Below are positions 17,660-25,354 of a stretch of 50,408 nucleotides of DNA, in pieces. Position 1 is the first letter of the stretch, and each line of letters begins with the position of its first letter. The notes under the pieces were generated by a model. That model had not been told where the DNA came from. It saw only the letters and a program-made list of their open reading frames with translations, and made no database searches. Made by a program: the position numbers and the translations under genes. This DNA is from Rhodothermia bacterium (lineage in GTDB: Bacteria; Bacteroidota; Rhodothermia; Rhodothermales; UBA2364): the NCBI GenBank assembly GCA_017303715.1, contig JAFLBZ010000033.1:1-50408 (forward strand), given 5' to 3'.

Positions 17660-18934
17660 ATGAGAAAAAAATTTTTTCCATTTGGTATAAGTACTTGTAA
17701 TTCTGCAACTTTTACCAAAACTTTTTTTGGACTTTGGATGGCTTTTACATTCGTCCTTCCGGCATGGAGCCAATCTGGACGTTGGAAAAGCGAAACGACC
17801 GATTCAGGCAACAAGACCTTATCGGGACAAGACCAACCTGTACTTATTCCATTACCACAAGATGGCCGTCGCTCATGGACGGTTCGCATCGAGGAAGTGA
17901 ATGGGCGTCAGGTTGCAATTTTAGAAAGTCGAGAGGTGGAGCAAGACGCCGTACAACCGAGCCGTCCAATGGTTACTACACCACAAAACGATCATTATAT
18001 TCAGCCAGCCAACACCGAATATCGTAACGAGCGTGCCATCTACCCCTCAGCCGCTCCAAACCGTAGTTCTGCTGCTCCATCTGTTGCGACCCGTGCAGCA
18101 ACACGCCCTGCTCCGGCACCTGGAAATGTACCCACGCCATCCTATGCACCTGCGCCCGTAGTTTCTTCTGGCCGGAATGTAGGTCCATCGCCGAATACGA
18201 GTCCAATTTTAGCTTATGAGACCTCTACCCCGTCGGAGCGCCTTTATACACCTCCTACCAATGGAAAATCCACTTCTGGCAGCCCCTATGAAGGCCGTCG
18301 CTGGAAAGTAACGGCAGTGAGCTATGGCTTAGCTTCTTGGTATGGCGGCAAATATCAAGGCCGCAGAACGGCCAATGGTGAAGTTTTTGACATGTACCAA
18401 TACACCGCTGCTCACCGAACCATTGCTTTTGGTTCTAAAGTACGGGTTACCAACCTTGCCAATAACAAAAGTGTGATTGTGCGGATTAATGACCGAGGCC
18501 CCTTTACCAATGATGGACGTATCATTGATCTGGCCATGCAAGCTGCCGAAGATATTGAGATGGTAAGACAAGGCGTAGGACGGGTAAAACTTGAATTGCT
18601 TGAAGAGGAAACAGGGCAATATATGGAATATACCGAAGTCGTCGCCCGCCCATCCCGCCAGAACAATCAAAATACGGCTCCCCAATACCCCACCATAGAG
18701 CAGTCTCAGCCAGAACGTTATACGGTACAAATTGCCGCAACCGGCGATGCACAACGTGCCAGAATGCAGGCCAACCAAGTGTCCGGCGGCTGGGTTCATG
18801 CCACACAATTAAACGGTAACACCCTTTACCGCGTGAATGTTGGTCGTTATAACACCAAGCCGGATGCCGAGTCTGCTGCGGGTCAAATCCGCAATAGCGG
18901 ACGAGACGCCTTGGTAAAACAAATCCAAAACTAA
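17660..18934 (+). CDS. rlpA: Septal ring lytic transglycosylase RlpA family protein with SPOR domain
   Basis: This 424-residue exported protein starts at the ATG at 17660, supported by an AGGGGG Shine-Dalgarno four bases upstream; the ATG at 17642 has none. A signal peptide (about 1-37, ending LPAWSQ) precedes a Pro/Ala/Ser-rich linker. The double-psi beta barrel at about 220-315 is well conserved (GLASWYGGKYQGRRTANGE, TAAHRTIAFGSKVRV, VRINDRGPF, IIDLAMQAA). A SPOR domain follows (about 352-424, RYTVQIAATGDA to ALVKQIQN). RlpA enzymes cleave glycan strands lacking stem peptides at the division septum. Unlike the upstream paralogue it keeps the VRINDRGPF and RIIDL motifs, so it is more likely active. 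A strong terminator follows. Confidence 0.9.
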   Translation: MRKKFFPFGISTCNSATFTKTFFGLWMAFTFVLPAWSQSGRWKSETTDSGNKTLSGQDQPVLIPLPQDGRRSWTVRIEEVNGRQVAILESREVEQDAVQPSRPMVTTPQNDHYIQPANTEYRNERAIYPSAAPNRSSAAPSVATRAATRPAPAPGNVPTPSYAPAPVVSSGRNVGPSPNTSPILAYETSTPSERLYTPPTNGKSTSGSPYEGRRWKVTAVSYGLASWYGGKYQGRRTANGEVFDMYQYTAAHRTIAFGSKVRVTNLANNKSVIVRINDRGPFTNDGRIIDLAMQAAEDIEMVRQGVGRVKLELLEEETGQYMEYTEVVARPSRQNNQNTAPQYPTIEQSQPERYTVQIAATGDAQRARMQANQVSGGWVHATQLNGNTLYRVNVGRYNTKPDAESAAGQIRNSGRDALVKQIQN

Positions 18935-18970
18935 ACCAATTTTGATGCTACCGCCGTCTCGTTGACGCCC

Positions 18971-18997
18971 CCACTACCCCACCACTACCCCACCACT
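18971..18997. repeat. 11-bp tandem repeat (about 2.5 copies)
   Basis: CCACTACCCCA is repeated twice and followed by a partial CCACT. It lies between the rlpA stop and its terminator and is non-coding. Confidence 0.75.
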
Positions 18998-19012
18998 GTT
19001 CTGCATCAAAAC

Positions 19013-19052
19013 ATACCCGGCTCCATTAATTTGGGGGCGGGTATTTTGTTTT
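19013..19052 (+). terminator. Rho-independent terminator after rlpA
   Basis: ATACCCG (19013-19019) pairs with CGGGTAT (19038-19044), extended inward past one mismatch by CTCC with GGGG, and is followed by TTTTGTTTT. It lies about 80 bases after the stop codon at 18934. Confidence 0.75.
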
Positions 19053-19074
19053 CATGTGATCTGTTACGGTGTCT

Positions 19075-20232
19075 TTATCCCACCGTGTCTGTTAGACGTG
19101 TTACGAAACGCGATTGGTTAACCAACCAAGATTGATCCACCTTCGGGGCAATATTCCCATCACTTCCCTCCACAAACCAGTCCAACGTAAGGTTATGGAC
19201 ATAACACCCTTGACCGATCCTCGTTAAAAAGGAGGCGTTCATGGCCTGTTCGTATTGTCCAGCGACTGCCATAGCCACAAAAGGCTTTTTAAGGTACATG
19301 GCTTCGCAAGTGGTTTGGAACCCTGCTGTTCCGGCTAAACCTCTACATCGGTTTAGGTATTCCAAAAAGAGGTGTGCATCCACCTGATGAAACGTGAAAT
19401 TGGGGTGTGGCTGAAAAACTGGCGGGACTTGTGGATTGTCCCAAAAACAATGCACCGTCAGTTCAGGATGCCGCTTATGCCATTCCAACAATTCTTGTGC
19501 ATAACCATTGTTGATGACGTAAGACAGAATAAAGTTTTCTGTGGGCACTTTGGGCAAGGATTGTACATCAGCCCGTAGAATAGGCGGCATAACAACCACC
19601 TTTTTTGAAGGTAGATCCCGCATCGGAATGGGCGAAAGACACCACTTTTCATGATTTCGCCAACTGGAGGCCCAAACCAACAAGTGCATCCCCAACCAAT
19701 CTTTTATCATGCCCTTGGGCTTCGGAAAGTCGGGATGCAACAAAAGAAACTGGTTTGCAATACCAATAATTGGAAATTCAGGTCGAAACCGAATGGCATA
19801 AAAACTGGCCATCAAGTCGAAAAAATTGAAAACAAGGTCTGGTTTAAGTTCTTGCAGTGTGTCGTGGATGGTTTGTAAGCTACGCCAATACGTTCGGGTA
19901 TGTAGGAAACCATCCAAAATAGTGGCCATCACCCGGACGGCCTTGTCCTTATTATCGGTAATGAAGTTTGGACTTTCGAAGTGATGTAATTTGTTTTCAA
20001 ATGCCATCTCAAAAAAAGCAGGTAATGCTCTCCTCTTTGAGCGCCCAATTAATACCCCAACGACCTGATGACCTGTAGATTCAAAAATCTTTTTCATCTC
20101 TATCGCCTGAACCATGTGCCCCCGCCCCTCTCCTTGAACGATGAACGCAATCCGTAGCGGTTTTTGGGTTTGTGTAATCTTTGACAATGGTTTGGGGATT
20201 AGATGGATGGACAACTTCCCTAAAGATACCAA
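19075..20232 (-). CDS. GT-B fold glycosyltransferase (MurG/UGT-like)
   Basis: This protein of about 385 residues has a GT-B glycosyltransferase layout. The N-terminal Rossmann domain starts RIAFIVQGEGRGHMVQAIEM, where the Gly-rich loop and His are typical of MurG-like and related family-28-type enzymes. The C-terminal donor-binding domain contains GLAGTAGFQTTCEAMYLKKPFVAMAVAGQYEQ, with the usual Glu and Gln contacts to the nucleotide sugar. Donor and acceptor are unknown; a lipid or polysaccharide acceptor is possible. No in-frame ATG exists before the first motif and a stop lies just upstream, so translation must begin at a TTG (20232 or 20214). No neighbouring gene suggests a specific glycan pathway. 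Confidence 0.8.
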   Translation of the reverse strand: MVSLGKLSIHLIPKPLSKITQTQKPLRIAFIVQGEGRGHMVQAIEMKKIFESTGHQVVGVLIGRSKRRALPAFFEMAFENKLHHFESPNFITDNKDKAVRVMATILDGFLHTRTYWRSLQTIHDTLQELKPDLVFNFFDLMASFYAIRFRPEFPIIGIANQFLLLHPDFPKPKGMIKDWLGMHLLVWASSWRNHEKWCLSPIPMRDLPSKKVVVMPPILRADVQSLPKVPTENFILSYVINNGYAQELLEWHKRHPELTVHCFWDNPQVPPVFQPHPNFTFHQVDAHLFLEYLNRCRGLAGTAGFQTTCEAMYLKKPFVAMAVAGQYEQAMNASFLTRIGQGCYVHNLTLDWFVEGSDGNIAPKVDQSWLVNQSRFVTRLTDTVG

Positions 20233-20553
20233 ACATTTTTAAGCAAAATGACAAGGCGATGTTTCGGTGAGATGAAGGAAAGATCACGAAATTATGTCGT
20301 TGAACAGCGTTAAGGTTTGCCAAAACCAAATCATCACCAAGGTTTTGACGAATATGAATAGGAGGAATTTGCCCACCCTTAAACGCTCCTTTGTTGTAGT
20401 CTATAAACCACCTTGACAGAATGCCCATTTTAAGACAAGTACACTTTCAGGAGAACCCCAAAAGATCCGTTTGGATTTGAAACGAAGAAACGTGTAAATA
20501 AAGCGCGATGACCCGTTTATCATCACGAGCCATCCACTAAATCGTTTAGGCCA
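20233..20553. other. 321-bp intergenic region between glycosyltransferase and GWxTD genes
   Basis: An ORF at 20081-20428 on the minus strand overlaps the glycosyltransferase start in another frame; its product has no recognisable features and I treat it as spurious. A small hairpin GATGA/TCATC lies near 20506-20523 with no T run. No promoter or RNA gene could be assigned. Confidence 0.5.
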
Positions 20554-22017
20554 TCAATTTTTCTTTAGAACCTCAGCTTGCCAATTTGGACTTTTGCGCC
20601 CGCCGCTTACGGTTGTATGGATCAACTCAAATTCGCCGAATCCGCCCATATCTGCAAAGATGAACTCTGCACGTCCTTCGCCCGGAATATTGTTGTATTC
20701 CCAGATCTCATAAGGAACGGTTTCTCGTTTAGAAAGATTGGGCTGGGTAGCAGAAGGAAGACCATATTTTAGCAGAGTGCGCCCACGGTCTGTCTTCCAA
20801 CCCACGGTAAACTTATTGGAATAACGGTCTTTGGCAGTTCGTAAATTCTCATAAAACTCCATGCGATATTCGTTGATGGATGTTTGTGGATTGGGATCGT
20901 GGGCCAACCAAAAGTCGTACAGCCATCTGCGTTTTGCTTCTAAAGTCACCATTTTCGCCATCTGCCTTTCGTCGGTCAGTGTAGCCACAATTTTGATGTG
21001 TTCCATCTCATCCTTCACTTCTTCTTCGGTCATATTCACAAAGGCAGAGGCCAAGAAGTCTTCATCTGGGTCTATTTTGGCTTCAACGGCTTGAATGTTA
21101 GGGTTGTAAACAAAGAATTTACGCTGTTGCTCTAAAACCGCTTCATTGTTTGCATTTAGAACTGCCACCCGCAAGAAATATGCACCAGAAACAAGTTTAC
21201 TAACATCAAACCCTCCCGTCAAGACTTCATTTTCGCGGAGGGGTCTTTTTTCACGGAGTTCTAAGCCCGGAAGTGCCTGCGGAGCTGTGGCCGCCGAGAC
21301 ATAGGCCAAAAAAGTAAACTCGTTTTGATCTGGATCTGTTTTGATGTGAGACATATTATATGCCTCTGCATAGAACAGTAATTTATCCATACCATTTCCA
21401 TACAACTGGTTTGAATTAGGCCGTACCGAAAGCCCGCTCCGATAAAACACATCATCCCTATTGGCCGAAGGTTCAAGGGCGGAAACAAACATAATATCCG
21501 ACATCATCGCACTTACAGGCTGTGGCGCAAAATTCCGCACACTCACTTGACGGGTCAAGGTTTCGCCTACAATTCCCAGACTGGCATCAGGCAAAATCCT
21601 TAATGCAAGTTCGTATTCACCGGGTGGTACTAAATCCCTAAATAGGTGCTGAAAAACCTGACTGCTACCAATGTACGTGGTGTCTGCAATCGGGAAAGCA
21701 AGCCGGAGGGCCTCGCCCTTTACAGTTTCCGCAGCCGTTTGGCCGTTGCTTTGTACCGTATTGCGGGTAAGTTTCCATTGCAGCGGAACCAACGCCACCA
21801 AGCCCCCTTCGGGCGCGGATCTAAAGGGCAACGTTTTTACCTCGAAAGACAAGTAGATTTCAAATAGGCTTGAATTTGCATCATAAGCAAACGTTGCATA
21901 ATCCATGCTGACTTTGACCCGCCGCGATGGAACCTCCTCTTGGGCATATAAGGACTGAAAAGCAGACGGACATAGAATCAATAAAAACAATAAGATACGA
22001 CAACAAAGCGATTGCAT
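20554..22017 (-). CDS. GWxTD domain-containing exported protein
   Basis: This 487-residue protein has a signal peptide (about 1-25, LLFLLILCPSAFQSLYAQ). Its middle part is beta-rich and resembles the repetitive sandwich region of this family. The C-terminal ~130 residues hold the defining signature, GWKTDRGR near residue 402, followed by LLKYGLPSA and PYEIWEYNNIPG. GWxTD proteins occur mainly in Bacteroidota, Ignavibacteria and Acidobacteriota; their function is not established. It lies on the same strand as the UbiA-like and muramidase genes but about 130 bases downstream of them, so cotranscription is uncertain. Lack of a T9SS sorting domain suggests a periplasmic or outer-membrane-associated location. 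Confidence 0.88.
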   Translation of the reverse strand: MQSLCCRILLFLLILCPSAFQSLYAQEEVPSRRVKVSMDYATFAYDANSSLFEIYLSFEVKTLPFRSAPEGGLVALVPLQWKLTRNTVQSNGQTAAETVKGEALRLAFPIADTTYIGSSQVFQHLFRDLVPPGEYELALRILPDASLGIVGETLTRQVSVRNFAPQPVSAMMSDIMFVSALEPSANRDDVFYRSGLSVRPNSNQLYGNGMDKLLFYAEAYNMSHIKTDPDQNEFTFLAYVSAATAPQALPGLELREKRPLRENEVLTGGFDVSKLVSGAYFLRVAVLNANNEAVLEQQRKFFVYNPNIQAVEAKIDPDEDFLASAFVNMTEEEVKDEMEHIKIVATLTDERQMAKMVTLEAKRRWLYDFWLAHDPNPQTSINEYRMEFYENLRTAKDRYSNKFTVGWKTDRGRTLLKYGLPSATQPNLSKRETVPYEIWEYNNIPGEGRAEFIFADMGGFGEFELIHTTVSGGRKSPNWQAEVLKKN

Positions 22018-22149
22018 AGGTTTTGCATTTGGGGTTCACGAAAGTTATCAATGTGCTAAACTAACTCTTTTCAAACGAATTAGGGTAAAAAAAAGTTCAG
22101 GCCGGATGCACCACCTCATGAATGGTTCATAAATTTGCTTGAACTGTTA

Positions 22150-22959
22150 TTAAAATACATAGCCCAAAATAGGCCAAGCCACCAATAAATCCATTCCATG
22201 TCGGTACATCGAAGAGGGTGATACCAAACTCCCAAAAGCCGATAACACAACCAATCCTATATAATCTACAACGGGAAAAGCCGTTTGCAACCAAAGCACA
22301 TAACCCACTAAGGCAAAAAGCCCCATTACACCCCTCATTTGCGCCAATGTACATTTCTGAAAAGGGGTTTTAATCCCGTTTGAAGCATCGCCAGCCCGAT
22401 CCAAGTAATCCAAGATCAAAATATTTGGGAGGATATAAATTGCCCGATAAAGAACAACCCAAATCAGCCCAAGGAAGAGAGGAGTTTGGGCAATCCAAAA
22501 AGGCAGGATCACACCACTGAACCCCCACGCAAAAACAATCCAAAAGGGCTTAATGACTCCGAAAGCCTTTATCCGTTTCCCAAAAATCAACGGATAAACA
22601 TACATTAATGCCAAAACCGTTGGGATAAAGAGGTAATACCAGACAGAAAAGGGGAGCCAAAACACACATATGAATGTCACCACCCAAGAACATGCTGCCC
22701 AAAAAAGAAGGCCAAATGCAGACCTATGTTTGGCATTATTAAACGCATCTTCGGGAGACAAAAAAGGGAGTTTATCTATTGTATAAACCAAAAACGTACC
22801 ACTATAGGCCAATACCAAAAAAGCCACCCCCAAGTGCAGGTTATATGCCTTTGCTGTTGCCAAAAGCCAAGCGATGGCTACAAATCCCGCAATGGCAGCG
22901 CCAATCGGAAATGATCTAAGCGCGGATGCCCAATTGTTTGGCTTCGGCAAGTGCATCAT
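22150..22959 (-). CDS. UbiA-like polytopic membrane protein
   Basis: This 269-residue protein has about eight hydrophobic helices. Two polar loops resemble the aspartate-rich motifs of UbiA prenyltransferases: YTIDKLPFLSPEDAFN near residue 58, a weakened form of NDxxDxxxD, and LDYLDRAGDASNGIKT near 185, close to the family's second motif with its trailing G-KT. Members move polyprenyl or phytyl chains onto aromatic or other acceptors. With a partly lost first motif, activity and substrate are uncertain, and it may belong to a family I do not recognise. The start overlaps the end of the muramidase gene by 44 bases on the same strand, suggesting translational coupling; no later Met gives a sensible start. 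Confidence 0.6.
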   Translation of the reverse strand: MMHLPKPNNWASALRSFPIGAAIAGFVAIAWLLATAKAYNLHLGVAFLVLAYSGTFLVYTIDKLPFLSPEDAFNNAKHRSAFGLLFWAACSWVVTFICVFWLPFSVWYYLFIPTVLALMYVYPLIFGKRIKAFGVIKPFWIVFAWGFSGVILPFWIAQTPLFLGLIWVVLYRAIYILPNILILDYLDRAGDASNGIKTPFQKCTLAQMRGVMGLFALVGYVLWLQTAFPVVDYIGLVVLSAFGSLVSPSSMYRHGMDLLVAWPILGYVF

Positions 22960-24202
22960 TTATGAGTTTAGAATACGTCTCTACCTGCCCAGAACCATTA
23001 TAATATTGGGTAAAAGTGCGTATTTTTCCTTCCTTTAGGTAGCGAATCATTGCCCCTGCCTCTGGTGCCTTTACGTTTCTACAAAAATCAAAAAAGCCTA
23101 AAATATGCGATGCCTCGCCTGCCTGAAAGGCATTATACATGGCCATTGCACTCTCATAACCGATGTTTCGATAAGCGGAAATTAGAATTTGAGGCCCACC
23201 AATGCTACAAGACATGAGTCCAGATTCTGGATCTCCAGCCAAGCGTTGCGACAATGCCAGAACGCGGTATTCCAAATCCTGTTTACCGTGAAAAGGCTTA
23301 AAAGGCTCGTTTAACGTCTCTCGAAAGCGATGGTTTTGCCAAGAGTTGCCACCAATGCCAGCCTGTCCGCCATGCTGGAAGTGGCGGTTATACACCGCTT
23401 CATTATACTTTCCCCAATAACGGAAGAAATGATGGTTTTCAAATCGAATAATTGCACGGTTTTGGACATGCACCCGACCACCACTTTCCACATAAAAGAC
23501 CGCCAAAGCCGACTCAACCGGAATCTCGGTCAAACTGTGTATCGCCCGAATCAACCCCCCCATCCGGTTATACAATTCCCCCATCCTTACCCTACTTGCG
23601 GGCCAACCAGCGCGAATCACAATGGGTGTAGCAGGAGTAAGTTGGATGTTTTTCAGAATGGGGTTGTCTTTATAATAAGGAGACTCCAAATGTACCTTAA
23701 AGAGTGCAGCCCAAGTACCCGACCCAACGATTCCATCATCCTTTAAGCTACTGGCTTTTTGAAACTGTTTTACCAAGCTCTCGGTAAAGGGGCCAAATCG
23801 TCCGTCAATATTTCCAACCGGATAGCCTTTATCTCGTAGTACACTTTGTAGTTCCCGAACAGCATCGCGGAGGTGCGGAGTGACATGGTCAAAACCGTCG
23901 TAAAGCCGTAATAAGGGCCGATCGTTCACGTAGAGCGCAGCCCACGTTTTCCGCCCCACTACCCCATCATCATTCAGTCCCTTCCCTCGCTGAAAAGCCA
24001 CAACGGCTTCTTTGGTTTGTACACCAAACACGCCATCTTGTGGGATTTCAAACCCTCTGTTTCGGAGTAATTTTTGCAATTCCACAACGTATGGCTTCAG
24101 TTCCGAGGTTTCCGGCGTCTTCCCATCGTGGAGTTCAATGGTTGGGCGATCATTCACAGACAGCGACGCGCCAGCGGAAGAGATAGAGACTGGATTGGGC
24201 AT
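22916..24202 (-). CDS. N-acetylmuramidase with two peptidoglycan-binding domains
   Basis: This 428-residue protein has two tandem PG_binding_1 domains of about 77 residues (15-91 and 92-168). Both begin VNDRP and end TWAAL, an internal duplication. The C-terminal part (about 200-428) matches the N-acetylmuramidase (DUF3380) domain, with VFYVESGG (Glu239) and IIRFENHHFFRYWG (Glu255) as likely catalytic or structural acidic residues, and a conserved SCSIGGPQI segment. No signal peptide is visible. Such architecture is common in phage endolysins and contractile-tail-associated lysins, but no phage genes flank it. It may be exported by a non-Sec route or released on lysis; that is inference. The next gene overlaps its 3' end. 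Confidence 0.85.
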   Translation of the reverse strand: MPNPVSISSAGASLSVNDRPTIELHDGKTPETSELKPYVVELQKLLRNRGFEIPQDGVFGVQTKEAVVAFQRGKGLNDDGVVGRKTWAALYVNDRPLLRLYDGFDHVTPHLRDAVRELQSVLRDKGYPVGNIDGRFGPFTESLVKQFQKASSLKDDGIVGSGTWAALFKVHLESPYYKDNPILKNIQLTPATPIVIRAGWPASRVRMGELYNRMGGLIRAIHSLTEIPVESALAVFYVESGGRVHVQNRAIIRFENHHFFRYWGKYNEAVYNRHFQHGGQAGIGGNSWQNHRFRETLNEPFKPFHGKQDLEYRVLALSQRLAGDPESGLMSCSIGGPQILISAYRNIGYESAMAMYNAFQAGEASHILGFFDFCRNVKAPEAGAMIRYLKEGKIRTFTQYYNGSGQVETYSKLINDALAEAKQLGIRA

Positions 24203-24322
24203 GTTTCGATCGGTTGAAGTATGGACAATGGAATGGGTTACAGTCCCTGCTAAAGTAATGCAGAAAAGGCCGAGTCTGCAAGGGCGAGGATCACCACCCG
24301 TTAAATATGTGTAATCTTTGGT

Positions 24323-24351
24323 TTAAAGGACTATGCGTGGAAGACCTTTAA
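24323..24351. repeat. 7-bp inverted repeat TTAAAGG/CCTTTAA
   Basis: TTAAAGG (24323-24329) and CCTTTAA (24345-24351) flank a 15-base loop, between the end of the BadF-like gene and the start of the muramidase gene. It may stop minus-strand transcripts, but no T run follows. Confidence 0.35.
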
Positions 24352-24432
24352 GGCATTTGGCTACGGGACGACTTCAAATTCACCATACCATTATGTTATA
24401 AACAGTCCATCTACCAACAACGCCTTCGTTCC

Positions 24433-25341
24433 TCATTCAAACTCCTTCATGGCGATTTGCCACGCCCCTTCCACAGGTGTATGTTTTGCAGGTACAATTT
24501 GCCAATGGCCTAATTTCCGAGCCAATACTTCATGCAAAGCATTTCGGTAATATTCATTGTTGTATAAACCGCCAATAAAGGCAAGTTGATGTTTCAGATG
24601 TGCATCAAAACGGTGCGCAAGGCGGCAAATATGGGTTGCAATGCCTTCTGCTTGTTCAGAAACGATCTCTACGGCAGGCGCATCGCCCATTTCGGCAGCT
24701 TCTAAGACCAAAGGAGCAATGTGTTGAATGGGACGCTGGCTCCGATACACATAATCGAGAAGTGTAGAGCGGTTAGACATTTGTAGGCGCTCGGCGAACA
24801 GCTGCCTTAGTAAGGGATGTTCTTGTTCGTCAATGGCATGAGCTACTGCCTTCAATCCAGCCAAACCGATGGCCATTCCACTTCCTTCGTCTCCGATAAG
24901 ATAGCCCCAAGCCCCTGTATTCACCAAACGGCCTTCGTGGGTTTTCCCCAGCACATTGGAACCCGTCCCCACAATGGTAAGCAAGCCACTCCCCCCTACA
25001 AGTGCCCCTTCTAAAGCAATATTGGCATCATTAAGCAACCGAAAGGGCAGCCCCAGCGCCTCGGAAACCTCTCGTTCCAAGACGGGAGTAAGCGCATTCG
25101 GCATGTCTGAGGTTCCAGCTCCGGCGGCTCCCGCACAAATCCCGCCGACCTGCAAATCAGGGAAAGCCTCGATAGCTCTTGTCACCAAGGAGATCAGGAT
25201 TTCTTTTGCTCGGTCTTTAGAAATACGATAGAGGTTGATGCCCGCATCCGATAGCGTAAAATCGCGTTTTTTGTCTGGTGTTGCGCCCCATAAAACGGTT
25301 TTTGTTCCGCCGGCATCAATACCAAAATACACCTTTTGCAT
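24433..25341 (-). CDS. BadF/BadG/BcrA/BcrD-type ATPase, GlcNAc-kinase-like
   Basis: This 302-residue protein is an ASKHA-fold sugar-kinase-type ATPase. The phosphate 1 motif FGIDAGGTKT is at the N-terminus, LLNDANIALEGA near residue 100 is the second conserved segment, and IVGTGSNVLG with GWGYLIGDEGSG near 118-155 is typical of bacterial and animal N-acetylglucosamine kinases. Phosphorylation of GlcNAc or a related amino sugar, perhaps from recycled peptidoglycan, is the best guess. It is the last gene of a tight unit, 13 bases after the penicillin-acylase-like gene. Its length is normal for the family. Confidence 0.85.
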   Translation of the reverse strand: MQKVYFGIDAGGTKTVLWGATPDKKRDFTLSDAGINLYRISKDRAKEILISLVTRAIEAFPDLQVGGICAGAAGAGTSDMPNALTPVLEREVSEALGLPFRLLNDANIALEGALVGGSGLLTIVGTGSNVLGKTHEGRLVNTGAWGYLIGDEGSGMAIGLAGLKAVAHAIDEQEHPLLRQLFAERLQMSNRSTLLDYVYRSQRPIQHIAPLVLEAAEMGDAPAVEIVSEQAEGIATHICRLAHRFDAHLKHQLAFIGGLYNNEYYRNALHEVLARKLGHWQIVPAKHTPVEGAWQIAMKEFE

Positions 25342-25354
25342 ATGTTACCTTCTC

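Noticed and set aside
17373-17700. Short plus-strand ORFs in the rlpA leader
   Set aside because: Basic, low-complexity products with no start signals; the region is better explained by inverted repeats in a leader.
20081-20428. 115-residue minus-strand ORF overlapping the glycosyltransferase start
   Set aside because: No recognisable domain, no conserved-looking composition, and it overlaps the real N-terminal Rossmann motif in another frame.
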